Shown here: one piece after another, positions 49,441 to 64,000 of the stretch
Layout of the letters: the number at the start of each line of letters is the position of its first letter
Position numbering within the stretch: position 1 is the first letter of the stretch
DNA from: Elysia chlorotica
Taxonomy: Eukaryota; Mollusca; Gastropoda; Plakobranchidae
NCBI GenBank assembly: GCA_003991915.1
Contig: RQTK01000154.1
Location: 194,688-258,687, forward strand
DNA: 64,000 nucleotides
Reading direction: 5' to 3'
Position numbers and translations under genes: made by a program
Notes under the pieces: generated by a model
Seen by the model: the letters and a program-made list of their open reading frames with translations, nothing else
Told to the model about the DNA's origin: nothing
Databases searched by the model: none

Positions 49441-50500
49441 CCCGAATTGCCGAGCCCCTATGTTCTCAGCCTAGCACAGTCCGTGGGGGTGGGTGGTTTG
49501 TGGTAAAAACTCAGCACAGGCTGTGTTTTGATTTCTATCCCCTTGCATAATAATGACTCTTTGGTAATCACAAGGGACTTTTTTTTAAAACAGTTAATTT
49601 GCTATAACGTACTCGTTATTTTTATTATCTCAAAGCAGTATTTTAATAAAAAGCAATCAACAACAAAGAAACAACATAGAAGGAGGATAATACGATAAAA
49701 CAGAAAGTAGTTGGAGTTCGGGGGATTCGCGGTGTGGGCTATTTGACGAGATCTCCTGTGATACTTCTCTTAACCCTACAGATCATCCTTGTCAGTTTTG
49801 GGCATTTTCTACAGGTCTACTGGCCAATAATTAGGATACTTTGAGTGTCACCTCCAAGTTTCAGTCATTGACCACAATATTTGTTTTTTTAAAGCTCAAG
49901 TACATTTTGTTGGTGATTTTAAATGCGCTTTAACTCAGGCTTTGTGCGACCCAGGCGCTATGTCTGTGAGAAAAGGGAATATTATCAAGTAGGCCTATGT
50001 TTTTCTCTCAATGTGCTGAATGTCTTGAGTTGTGGTCTAGATATCTATGCCTAGATTGCTTAACGTTGACTGTCTTTGATATAGATCTGCATTGTGCCTG
50101 CATTTCACTCACTATTCTAAACACCTTTATTGACAACAACCATTTTCGAATGTGTACACGTCTCTGTGGTAAATTAATACTAATCAAAACAAGAGGTGCA
50201 TGGAGTGTGTAACGATCTGAAAGCTGCTGTGTGCCATCAACCGCCAGTTCTCCCAGCTCACTGGACACATACACAACCTGCTAGATCGTCTTCACACAGA
50301 CCCGCAAAGATCTCCGAAACTGAGGACTTGTACACTAGAAGACACGTCCTTGTGGGGTTAAGGAGTTGTTGGGATTTCCACGGGAAAACTCCCAAGGTAT
50401 ATGGAGATCCGGTGAAGGTAAAAGTTGGCGGAAAGAGCTCCAGGTATAGATCCACATCTAACACTGTAGCTGTGACAATAGCAGGAATTGACAGCAAAAA
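49441..50500. other. Intergenic, no gene recognised
   Basis: No domain recognised. The 103-residue plus frame at 50196-50507 ends just before a TATA-like box and is probably not coding. Confidence 0.45.
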
Positions 50501-50509
50501 CTCCTAAGA

Positions 50510-50517
50510 TATATAAA
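50510..50517 (+). promoter_or_regulatory. TATA-like box, candidate PLAC8-like promoter
   Basis: TATATAAA about 110 bp upstream of a GGCATG|GTAAGT donor at 50627. Its position would suit a short first exon starting near 50540. Inferred from the motif and spacing only. Confidence 0.4.
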
Positions 50518-50754
50518 CGCTACATTGAGCGGTGTAGTGGTGGAAACAGAGGGAATTGGTCCAGATCTATTCTCTGGGGACACTTGCAGACTTGTAGCTC
50601 TACAGACCTTATTCGCCGTTGGCATGGTAAGTTCTCGCAAATAATAGTCGGTATTATGAAAACATGTATCATGGTTTATCAAATGCAACACTATACTTGT
50701 AATTATTTTATGAAGAATTGTTGTTTTTTAACCTTTTTTCAACCAGACTAGGTC

Positions 50755-50885
50755 GTAGGTTGGTTGGTTTCTTGACCATGTACGTCTAACGACTTAATGT
50801 TCTGCCATATAACCAGGACTTCTTGTCTCATCCAGTCACATTATGACACCGGGCGAAATTTAGACATTGTCTTATAGCGGGATCC
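50755..50885 (-). mobile_element. Degenerate SINE remnant
   Basis: Plus strand GTAGGTTGGTTGGTTTCTTG and CATCCAGTCACATTATGACA read on the minus strand as SINE tail and body. Strongly diverged. Confidence 0.5.
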
Positions 50886-52034
50886 AAGCGGACACCTTCC
50901 GCATAGAGTTCTCTTAACAATATACAATGTCCCGCACTGGCAGAGATCGTGAATGCATTTCTTAAGAATGTAGTGTAGGTTTTTTAAGGAAGCAGCATGT
51001 CAAAAATTCATGAAAATATCATCATACGCATTTTCTGTTCTTATGCTATGCGTGTACTCAAACATCTTACAAACACCATTCAAAGGGGGAAAATCCAGTA
51101 TATAGCCTCAATTTTTAGATAGAGATGTTTTGGCATACCCAAGTCAATTTCGAAGGCCCATGGAAACGGTTTGTTTATATTGGTTGCACCCTATTTTGTT
51201 GACAATACTCATAATCAGTTTAGGCAATAAATTATCATACCGGACAAATAATGGAACTCTTTAGAGGAGAAAAACCACAAAGAAAAAAATATATACATAC
51301 AACCCTGGAGGCCACTGGAGTGAGCTGTAATTTAAGTTCTGTCCTCACTATCGATATTAATGCCTCTTTGTATTCGTCTTTTCTCCAGAGCACATTTTGC
51401 GCCTACTTAACTTTTGAATTGTAGTTGTGAACAAACCAATAAACATATCCACTTGAAATTTGGCATACATGTTCTCAAGATATTGCTGCATGCCTTTACC
51501 TAAAAATAAACACTATATCCAAATTTAGCTATCACATATATAATGCTTACATACATAATTAATTTGTTTTTCTCACTGACAGAAAAGAACATCTACATAA
51601 ATTTTATTTTTGCCAAAGTGTCAGCTTTTTTAGGTTTATGACATGCACTGAGTATAGAGAAGGGTTTCCTGAAAGTCTTATGAGAACATTCATTCAAGTT
51701 TTCTAGTTAAAATGTTTTGAATAATATCACCATTATCTGTCATCGGTGGCTATATTGGAACTTAATTTGTATATTTTTTTTTCATCATGCATGATTTTGC
51801 TTTTAGGGGCCTATATATAGTATACATGTACATGTATATAGTTATTGAGAGCCAAGCTTGAAAAACATGGAAAATGTAGGTTCTGGCATCCTGATACCCT
51901 AATGAAAGGAAAACTGATATAAAAGTCTTTATTTATTAACTGCACTAATTACTACAATGATGTAATATGACATTCAATGAAATCATCTCTCACTTTTTTT
52001 CGCTCTCCCACTCTATTACTCTCTATATATTCTC
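50886..52034. other. Intron or intergenic, no feature recognised
   Basis: AT-rich sequence upstream of the PLAC8-like domain exon. No coding exon seen. Confidence 0.45.
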
Positions 52035-52053
52035 TTTCTCTCCTCTATCTCTT

Positions 52054-52105
<52 letters not shown>
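52035..52105 (+). repeat. (CT)n microsatellite
   Basis: CT repeat 50 bp before the 37-bp minisatellite. Confidence 0.93.
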
Positions 52106-52106
<1 letters not shown>

Positions 52107-52157
52107 CACGTTACCAAGCCTAAACCGTCTTTTCACCTCCATCCTCCCCGAATCCAA

Positions 52158-52334
52158 TGATAGACATAAAATTATTATCTCTACCCATGTATTGCCCATC
52201 TGATAGACATATTATCTCTACCCATGTATTGCCCATCTGATAGACATATTATCTCTACCCATGTATCGCCCATCTGATAGACATATTATCTCTACCCATG
52301 TATTGCCCATCTGATAGACATATTATTTCTACCC

Positions 52335-52345
<11 letters not shown>
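52158..52345. repeat. 37-bp minisatellite, about 5 copies
   Basis: Monomer starting TGATAGACATATTATCTCTA, then CCCATGTATTGCCCATC; starts at 52158, 52201, 52238, 52275 and 52312. The last copy ends about 15 bp before candidate splice acceptors of the PLAC8-like gene and carries the ATG at 52335. Confidence 0.95.
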
Positions 52346-57338
<4,993 letters not shown>

Positions 57339-57354
<16 letters not shown>

Positions 57355-57595
57355 TGTGTATTGCTTGTCCAAAGACACTGAACTGCTGCTTTGGATGACA
57401 TGGACCTCTGATGTGTATTGCCTGTCCGCAGACACTGAACTGCTGCTTTGGATGACATGGACCTCTGATGTGTATTGCCTGACCACAGACACTGAACTGC
57501 TGCTTTGAGTCCTCAGAAATATACAGTCTGATCACAAACACTGAACTGCTGCTTTGGACCTCTGACGGAGATAGTCTGTCCCCAAACACTGCCTT
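57339..57595 (+). repeat. 57-bp repeat overlapping the PLAC8-like stop codon
   Basis: Units start ATGACATGGACCTCTGATG at about 57338, 57395 and 57452 (period 57), followed by degenerate copies. The first unit includes the final codons and TGA stop, so later units each repeat an untranslated copy of the coding end. Confidence 0.9.
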
Positions 57596-57697
57596 CTATT
57601 GAGTCTCACATAAGCTGAATAGTAGAAATATTGCAGATAGTTTTGCCACAAACACTATGTTGTGTTGTCTTTTTTGTTGAGATTAATTTATGATTGA

Positions 57698-57703
57698 ATT
57701 AAA
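57698..57703 (+). terminator. Candidate poly(A) signal of PLAC8-like gene
   Basis: ATTAAA about 345 bp past the stop, followed by a T-rich stretch (TGTTTTATTG). Confidence 0.45.
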
Positions 57704-57972
57704 GAAATGTTTTATTGAATTTCATTCCGGTGTCTTACTATAGCGTGTTGGATGGGAAGATTTAAGCGGAGTGACATCGTGGATGTAGAGTTGTTACACA
57801 ATTGGTTGGCAATTGGTTGGGAATTAACCAATAGACATGACACGGGGTTCAGAAAGTTTATGAAATATCATTGATTGCTGAAAACATGAGATTTAGGTAA
57901 ATAAAGGAGGAGGTCAAGGCAAGACTAAAAGAAGACGAGAAATGGTAGGAAAAAAAACCTCTTTCACGAACG

Positions 57973-58155
57973 GGGGGCGCAGCAGATCCGTGGTTCGAGT
58001 CTTGGCGATTTCGCCCCTCAGTTTAATGTGACCGACTGAGACACTTGTCTCGTGTGTGGCAGCACATAAAAATTTACGGACGTCAGTCTTGTGGCCCGTC
58101 CACTATATAGTCTATGCACTGCTGACGTTGGAGTAAAACCAACTCAACTCAACTT
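57973..58155 (+). mobile_element. SINE with internal deletion
   Basis: GGGGGGCGCAG head start, B box GGTTCGAGTC, body from TTTAATGTGACCGACTGAGA and an AACTCAACTCAAC tail. About 25 bp of the head and a piece of the body are missing. Confidence 0.85.
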
Positions 58156-58509
58156 TCACGAACAAATGAACGAACTTAAAAAGGCAGTGAAAACAAGTCT
58201 GCTGAGTTTTATCTAGAGAGCAATGAAAATTGTTTTCCTCATATAAATATCACACTCAATAAAAATGAAACTTGAAAAAAGAATGTGTTTAGGCGCTGTA
58301 TCATGTAGATAATAGACCAAAAGCTCAGCACCAAATTAATGCCTTACTTAGTTTGCCACTTTGCGATATTCAACCGCCTTAACTTCAAGAAAGCAACAGT
58401 GAGCGCGCGTCACGCTAGCTCTTTTTGTGAGACGTCTCGCTAAAATCGATTGTCTCTGGGACATCGACCATCTCTCTATTTTATTTGTATAAAAGGCATG
58501 TTCGTTGCA

Positions 58510-58727
58510 GTAGTTTTTTTGTTTTCTTTGTTTGTTGTTGTTTTTTTTTTGTTGTTGTTGGGTTGTTGTTTTTTTTTTGGGGGGGGGTTGTTTTGTTGTT
58601 TGTTTGTTTTTTGTTGGTTGTTTTTTTTTTTGTTGTTTTTTTTGTTTTTGTTGTTGTTTTTTTGTGGTTGTTTTTGTTTGTTTGTTGTTGTTTTTTGTTT
58701 TTGTTTTGTTGTTGTTTTTTTTTTTGC
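58510..58727. repeat. T/G-rich low-complexity tract
   Basis: (TTG)n/(TTTG)n mixture with poly-T and one poly-G run. No gene; the Lys/Asn/Thr-rich minus frame is an artefact. Confidence 0.85.
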
Positions 58728-59335
58728 CTCCGCAAGTTGTCTTTAACTTGCGCTCAGTGTATCTGAGGCCTGAGACATGCTGAGAATATAGACATTGGAA
58801 AATAACAAACACGGAGGTTGAAAGAATGTGATAATCTTTGTAAGAAAAAAGTGGTAAAATGTTGAAAGTTAAGTTCACTCTTTATTAATCCATGTAAACA
58901 TCTCAGCAATTTCTTAAGAAAAAATTATGTTGAACCATGTATCATCAAAGAACAAAACATTAACATTTATGACCAAACCTGGAATTAAAATCACAATAAA
59001 AGCTCCATAAGAGATAACATATAGAACATCCAAATACATGTAAATATGTTACAGCAATCATCTCTACAGAACAAATATTAATGTTTGGTTAAGGAATTGC
59101 TCGGGAAAATGAAGCAAGTCAATTATATCCAATCCAATACTTCAAAGAGGCAACTGTTTGTTTTTCAGTCCTCAAAGTTGGTGCTTCTTTCCCATTCCAT
59201 ATTTCTCTTATTTATACATCTCAGTTTGAACATCTTAGCGTCGGGTGAAGTGTAGAAGTGTACACGTTTTGAGTTAATCAACAGCTTCCCACTCGTGTAC
59301 CCATCTCTTCGTCATTTCAGAAAAAAAAAAAACTC

Positions 59336-59341
59336 TTTATT
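59336..59341 (-). terminator. Candidate GIMAP poly(A) signal
   Basis: Plus TTTATT, i.e. AATAAA on the minus strand, 50 nt after the GIMAP stop. Another lies at 58881-58886. Confidence 0.4.
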
Positions 59342-59390
59342 CGTTCGGCTTTACGTCCGCTCAGTTTCTCTGAGAATCCTCTCTTTAGAT

Positions 59391-62300
59391 CTAAAATCTC
59401 AGTAACTGTCGTCGGACGAGTCCTACAGCTGCCCCCACAACCCCGGCCACCCCTTTGACTGCTGGCGGTGCAGTCAACACGGCTGCTGGTACAATCGCAC
59501 CTCCAGCGACGATAGCCAAAACCAAACTCCCGACGAGCACTGCCAACTTTTTCCATTGGAGTCTCTTGTATTCTCTGAGGGTTAGATCAACATCGTTGGT
59601 TTTAGCTTCTAAACATTGTTCGGCAATGGTTATCTCCAAGTCTACTATTCCATGGTTCTTCTTCTCTGTTGGCAAGAGGGAATAAACGTGGCCCAATGAG
59701 TCAGTTAGGTTTTTCATTTCCTCCAACCGATCCGCCATTTTCTTCCAAAATTTTGGTTCCTTTTCCTTTTTTAAGCTAAGCAAGATTTGGGTGCAGTCAG
59801 ATGACAGATTGAGAAGTTTATCCATGTTAAAACTTCCCCGTCGCTCTTGTGACTTTTGTATTAGCAGGCTAACTTTTTCAAATAATTTATCTTGCTTGTT
59901 CATATCTCGGGACCGCAACGCCCTTGCACTTTCAAAGTCTGAATTTGTGTAGGTTTTGTTGTCATTTCGCTGCCTTAGTTCTCTAACCAGATCTAGAAGA
60001 GCATCCAGTTGTTTCGTCTTTTTGGATTCTTCTTTCGTGACGTTATCAAAAAGCACGATTCTTTCTCCTGACTCCTCCGTCAGTTCTTTGAATATGCTTG
60101 TTTGATTTCTGCACCATTCCTCAAACGTCATTTGGGTCCCTCCGTGATCGTTGTCAAAATTGTCCCCGCCTGTGAGGACTAGAGTGCACCAGTTTCTCAC
60201 AAAGTTTTCGCCAAAAATCATTTTGAGATATTTCATCACTTGAACATCTCCTCCGGTGAAACGACCTCCATACCTGCACACGTACAGAAAGCCGTCGTAC
60301 CCATCGGGACAGAGCAACATCGCTTCCTTAATCCGGGTTATTACAAAGTTCAGGCCGAAACGAGTATCCCCTACACCTGGTACATCCACCACCTGTGTGA
60401 GTGTGGAAGGGGGTGGGGGCATTAGATAGAAATTGTATGGTCAGAGTTAAGAGGGCAAATACGCTTTGAGATAAGATGGTAGATAGTTTCCTTAAACGCT
60501 CAGAGATAAGAGGGTAGATAGTTTCCCTTAAACGCTTAGAGATAAGAGGGTAGATAGTTTCACTTAAACGCTTAGAGATAAGAGGGTACTTTCCCTTAAA
60601 CGCTTAGAGATAAGAGGGTAGATAGTTTCACTTAAACGCTTAGAGATAAGAGGGTAGATAGTTTCCCTTAAACGCTCAGAGATAAGAAGGTACTATCCTA
60701 TTAAATAAGAAATGAATGAATAAATAAATCATAATCAGTGGGGTTTTTTTTCGAACCTACGAATAGGTCGAATGTTCAGATATAGGTTATAGAGTCAGTT
60801 TTTTCAATAATTCAACTAGCATCCTAGCTCGACCCTCTCTTTTCGATTCTCCCTTTTTGTTTCAGTAATTCTCTATTATATCCGGTGGGTGGTGGCCCTG
60901 GGGTAGAACATCGGCTTCCGACGAAAATCCGTGGTTCGATTTACTACTCAGAGAGATAAAGGAGTCACCGTTGCTACCAGTATAATGTATTAACTGTCTT
61001 AGGACATCATGGGCACAAAATAGCCGTTACCTTGATGACGTGCAGTAAAACAAACTCGCTCACTCACTCGAGTCCTGGCGATTTAGCTCCTACTGGTTGG
61101 GTCGGTGGTAATTTAAATTGACTAGGTGAGACAAGTCATGGTATCCCCGCCTTGTCTCGTGTGTGACAGCACATAAAATTGTCAGACTTCAGTCATAAGG
61201 CCCATCTACAATATAGACTATTATAGTGCTGATGTTGGACGTTAAACCATCTCAACAACTCAATTCTATTACATCAGATAATACAATTGTAACCTTCAAC
61301 TAAAAAAAAAGGACGAAAAGTTCATTAAAGAAGTACGTGCTGCCTGCGGTGGTATATGCTGCGAAATGTGTGCACTTGCTATTGCCCAGAGAAAGATGCT
61401 TGACCACAAACCCAACACATGGATACTACAGCAGACAAAATTGAGGACATCAGATACAAAATCAAAGCATAGATGGGCCAATCATGTAGCAAGATTGTCA
61501 GGCAATCTCTGGACACCAACAGTCGCCGGAGTGCTGGCATGACATGGACTGAACTGAAGAGGGATGCCCAAAACCGAGTCAGATGGAGAGGCGTTGCTTT
61601 GGCCCTATGTTCCTCCGGGGACCCAGAGGCATAAGTCAAGTCAAGTAAGTCAACAGTCGCCGTTTAGCAACCCAGACTATTCCAAACAAGAGGAGGGAGA
61701 ACAAGCCTGCGATGGAAAGATGAAATTGCACATCAGTTTGGAATGCTGAAGGTGGGAGCGGCAGAACATCGTGGTTACACAAAGAAGGTTCGAGATTGCT
61801 TCCTCCACAGAGTGAAATTTATTTAAATTCATCATTATTTAGATTTAGGTTGTAAGGGAAACAATCATATATATACATCGTGTGTCTGTTTGGTTGTTCA
61901 TTCGGATTTGTATTCCTTGAACGGCTTGTTGGTTATTGTTGTTGTTTTTTAAAGTGTTTTCCCCTTTATTCCCCTGTAATCAATCGACTACTTCTTTTTC
62001 CTTTTCGTATAACTGTTTTGGGGGAGCTCCATTCAACTTTTCAGGTGCTTTCTTTTAAATTAGATACTTTTTAATCGGGCCCAATTAATCAGAAACATAA
62101 TGTATAATACAAACCATATTATAGTAATGCCACATTCATTCATTATGTTCCCTTACTTTAAGCGAAAGTCCGTGTGCTCCCTAATATTGCACATAACCGG
62201 TTAGTGCCTACCTTGATAAGAGTTTGCTTGTACTCTCTGATGTTCCAATCGGTGGAGGTTGTCTCAGACTGTGTATTGCCAGACACCTGAAAAGCCAGCC

Positions 62301-62391
62301 TGCCTAGAATGGAGTTCCCTGTGCGACTCTTGCCCATTCCCGTTTTCCCAATGAGGAGCAGGGTCAGCTGAGGCTTGCTTTGGTCAGCCAT
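59391..62391 (-). CDS. GIMAP/AIG1-family GTPase, membrane-anchored
   Basis: Two coding exons on the minus strand: 62391-62212 (60 codons) and 60392-59391 (333 codons plus TAG), GT-AG, phase 0, giving 393 residues. GIMAPs are septin-like GTPases on organelle membranes, tied to lymphocyte survival in vertebrates and expanded in molluscs. Seen: G1 GKTGMGKS (15-22) with the AIG1 continuation RTGNSILG; G3 DVPGVGDT (63-70); conserved box RYGGRFTGGD (100-109); G4 position TGGD (134-137) where many relatives have TRGD or KxD; G5-like VLFDN (173-177); a charged helical middle; C-terminal hydrophobic anchor about 342-382 (AVLVGSLVLAIVAGGAIVPA). The start ATG precedes ADQSKPQLTLLLIGKTG, normal for the family. 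The 1.8-kb intron carries a 36-bp minisatellite, nested SINEs and LINE tails. A 5' untranslated exon further upstream is possible. Confidence 0.93.
60430..60700. repeat. ~36-bp minisatellite in GIMAP intron
   Basis: About seven units like AGATAAGAGGGTAGATAGTT plus TCCCTTAAACGCTTAG. Some units lack the GATAG part. It starts about 30 bp from the exon 2 acceptor. Confidence 0.92.
60885..61265 (+). mobile_element. SINE interrupted by a nested insertion
   Basis: The head GGTGGTGGCCCTGGGGTAGA to GTGGTTCGA (60885-60938) resumes as CGAGTCCTGGCGATT at about 61069 and continues through body and tail to 61265. The main-family SINE is therefore split inside its B box. Confidence 0.85.
60939..61070 (+). 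mobile_element. Short element nested in the SINE
   Basis: About 130 bp inserted in the B box of the host SINE. Its 3' half (GACATCATGGGCAC to ACAAACTCGCTCACTCACTC) matches 53793-53858, indicating a separate repeat family with an (ACTC)n tail. Possible TCGA target duplication. Confidence 0.7.
61450..61634 (+). mobile_element. Non-LTR retrotransposon C-terminal fragment
   Basis: Frames read RWANHVARLSGNLWTPTV, then after a shift MTWTELKRDAQNRVRWRGVA ending LCSSGDPEA and a stop. This matches the usual ORF2 C-terminus of many animal LINEs (RRWAGHVARM...RW / AQDRxxWR). It lies in the GIMAP intron, sense strand opposite to the gene. Confidence 0.75.
61695..61826 (+). mobile_element. Second LINE C-terminal fragment
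   Basis: The frame GRTSLRWKDEIAHQFGML continues with AEHRGYTKKVRDCFLHRV to a stop. It resembles the GRPxxRWxDEI block found in LINE tails, immediately after the first fragment. Both lack the reverse transcriptase. Confidence 0.55.
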
Positions 62392-62454
62392 TCTTTACAA
62401 TAGGGATAAAGGACACAATCATGCAAGGATGGATCCATAAAGACATTAATTTTG

Positions 62455-62570
62455 GTTGAGCTGAGCCGATAGATCTGGTCGATAGTGCTCTGGACAAAAG
62501 AGCGAGGGCCTCCGGTTCGAATTGCAGGATGTTTCCCCGACTCCGAAGATTTTTTAAACAAACTTTGAGG
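62455..62570 (+). repeat. tRNA-like repeat fragment
   Basis: GAGCTGAGCCGATAGATCTG then GTGCTCTGGAC and B-box-like CCGGTTCGAATTGC. Probably a tRNA-derived SINE head just upstream of the GIMAP start codon. Confidence 0.45.
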
Positions 62571-63770
62571 GTGTCGGGTGATAGCATATGAAAGATTACT
62601 TCACTTTAAAGCCTGAATGCTTGGCCCAGACGCTCAGTGTTACCGGCTCGCTCGGCCAGTCTTCTTGACAAGTTAACTATAATAAGCAGCTACAGGAAGG
62701 ACAAGAACACGGATTTCTAACAAAATGATATTTTAAATGGCGGCTTATAATTATTACCTTTTCTTTATTTCTTTGGGGTTCTTTTGTCTATCGTCGGCTG
62801 ACCTATGAATATAGAAATTAAGTAGTGAAGCTGTCTTATTATAATGGAGCTGAGCCCAAAATTAATATGCTAAAGGTGTATTAATGGTTGTGCAAAAAAT
62901 TCAACAAAAAGGTGCCATGCAATATTTGCGTGTGACAGACTAACGTTGGCATGGCTATGTTTCTTTTCTGGCTACCTCACATAAAGGGCAGATTTTAGAA
63001 CATAATATATCACAAATACAGGAAGGGGAGGTTTCTATATCAATTCTATGTTGATGTGTTTGTAGGCGGCAGTGTGCAGTACGGAGACGTGTGATGATGT
63101 TTTCTCCATGAGTCTGAGGCTTTGCTGGCAATAGAAATGTTTAGTTTAATAGAACTTCCAGATTCTCTCATTATCTCGAATCTCGTAGTTAAGATATTAT
63201 TTTACAGATATAAAATAATGGGGGGTTTTTTGTGTGAACTATTGCATTTCTTAGATACTACAATATTTAAAGTAAAAAAGAATTTAAACATAATATGATA
63301 AACTGATCACCGAATACAAATTGTAGCAATCTTTAAAATGCAAACAAAAATGTAGAAGTTTTACATTTATTTCCACACGTTACCTTAAAGATTGTGGAAG
63401 TATTTCTCTGGGTAATTAAGTGGCAGGACTTAAACTGAGCCCACAAGATCAATGGCACATGAATCCTGTTTCCCGACGTGATCGTTTTGTTGTTTAGGGA
63501 AATATGAATGATTAAAACATCGCAACAGCCAAAGACCTTGAACCATCTGAACAACAATCTGCCAATCTGGATCGATAATGTTATCATTTCTGCAGCCCTT
63601 ATTGATAACAAACTGTTCCTCAGGAACACGGATATTTACAGTTTGACATGCAAGTCCTGAATTCGTAGAAAGCTAAGGCAAGACTAGTAGGTAAAGTGGC
63701 CATAGAAATAACACACTGACGTCAGAGGCAGATTGATAAGATAATTGGAAAGGGAAAATAGCATCAATAG
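62571..63770. other. Upstream of GIMAP, no feature recognised
   Basis: AT-rich sequence, no coding exon or clear promoter seen. A GIMAP 5' untranslated exon could lie here. Confidence 0.4.
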
Positions 63771-63772
63771 TT

Positions 63773-63774
<2 letters not shown>

Positions 63775-63804
<30 letters not shown>

Positions 63805-64000
63805 ACAACAATTACAACAATAAAAACAACAGAAACAACAACAACAGCAACAGGAACAACAGCAACAGCAGCAACAGCAACAACAGCAACAGCAACAACA
63901 GTAACAGCAACAACAGCAACAACTTCAACTACAACAACTATAACAACAACCAACAACAACAACAATTATAACAGCAACAACAGCAACAACAGCAACAACA
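63775..64000. repeat. (AAT)n then (CAA/CAG)n repeat to window end
   Basis: Short AAT run followed by impure CAACAG/CAACAA trinucleotides continuing past the window edge. Confidence 0.92.

Noticed and set aside
58348-58878. 176-residue Lys/Thr/Gln/Asn-rich minus frame
   Set aside because: Produced by the T/G-rich low-complexity tract; no domain.

Overview
This window looks like nuclear DNA from an intron-rich invertebrate animal, most likely a marine mollusc such as a gastropod (inference). The reasons are split metazoan genes with GT-AG introns, a GIMAP/AIG1 GTPase and a PLAC8-family gene, abundant tRNA-derived SINEs, non-LTR retrotransposon remnants, and very dense (CT)n and trinucleotide microsatellites. 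There is no prokaryotic operon structure. Three assembly gaps (runs of n) lie in or beside simple repeats.

Layout. 1-4.5 kb is a minus-strand cluster of four intact tRNA-Ile(AAT) genes plus two decayed copies. Three of them sit in homologous units of tRNA, spacer and (CT)n, and a 32-bp satellite array of about 34 copies is embedded among them. 6.6-21.7 kb (+) is CTU1, the cytoplasmic tRNA 2-thiolation ATPase, in about 15 exons. Its exon at 19455 has no visible GT donor and runs into a stop. 21.8-30.4 kb is intergenic and holds repeats, including a 41-bp minisatellite. 30.5-41.4 kb (+) is an unrecognised six-exon gene. It predicts a small type I membrane protein with a signal peptide, a short Cys- and Asn-glycan-bearing ectodomain, one transmembrane helix and a tyrosine-rich tail with ITAM-like and YxN motifs. 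A 66-bp in-frame minisatellite copies its exon 5 splice donor ten times. 50.5-57.4 kb (+) is a PLAC8/cornifelin-like gene, with a TATA-like box and a possible split start codon upstream. 59.4-62.4 kb (-) is a two-exon GIMAP/AIG1 GTPase with a C-terminal membrane segment.

The introns and intergenic DNA are filled with one SINE family (tRNA-like head, conserved body, tail of AACC/AACTC repeats). Three copies have clear 12-, 9- and 12-bp target-site duplications. There is also a second tRNA-derived repeat group, a third short repeat nested in a SINE, LINE tails, a 1.19-kb tandem duplication carrying arrays of CACGTG palindromes, and several minisatellites that touch exon ends, a start region or a stop codon.

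The genes do not form a pathway. CTU1 modifies wobble U34 of tRNAs. The GIMAP, and possibly the ITAM/LAT-like adaptor and PLAC8 protein, are plausible immune or stress genes. The adaptor with its splice-donor VNTR is the best candidate for something undescribed.
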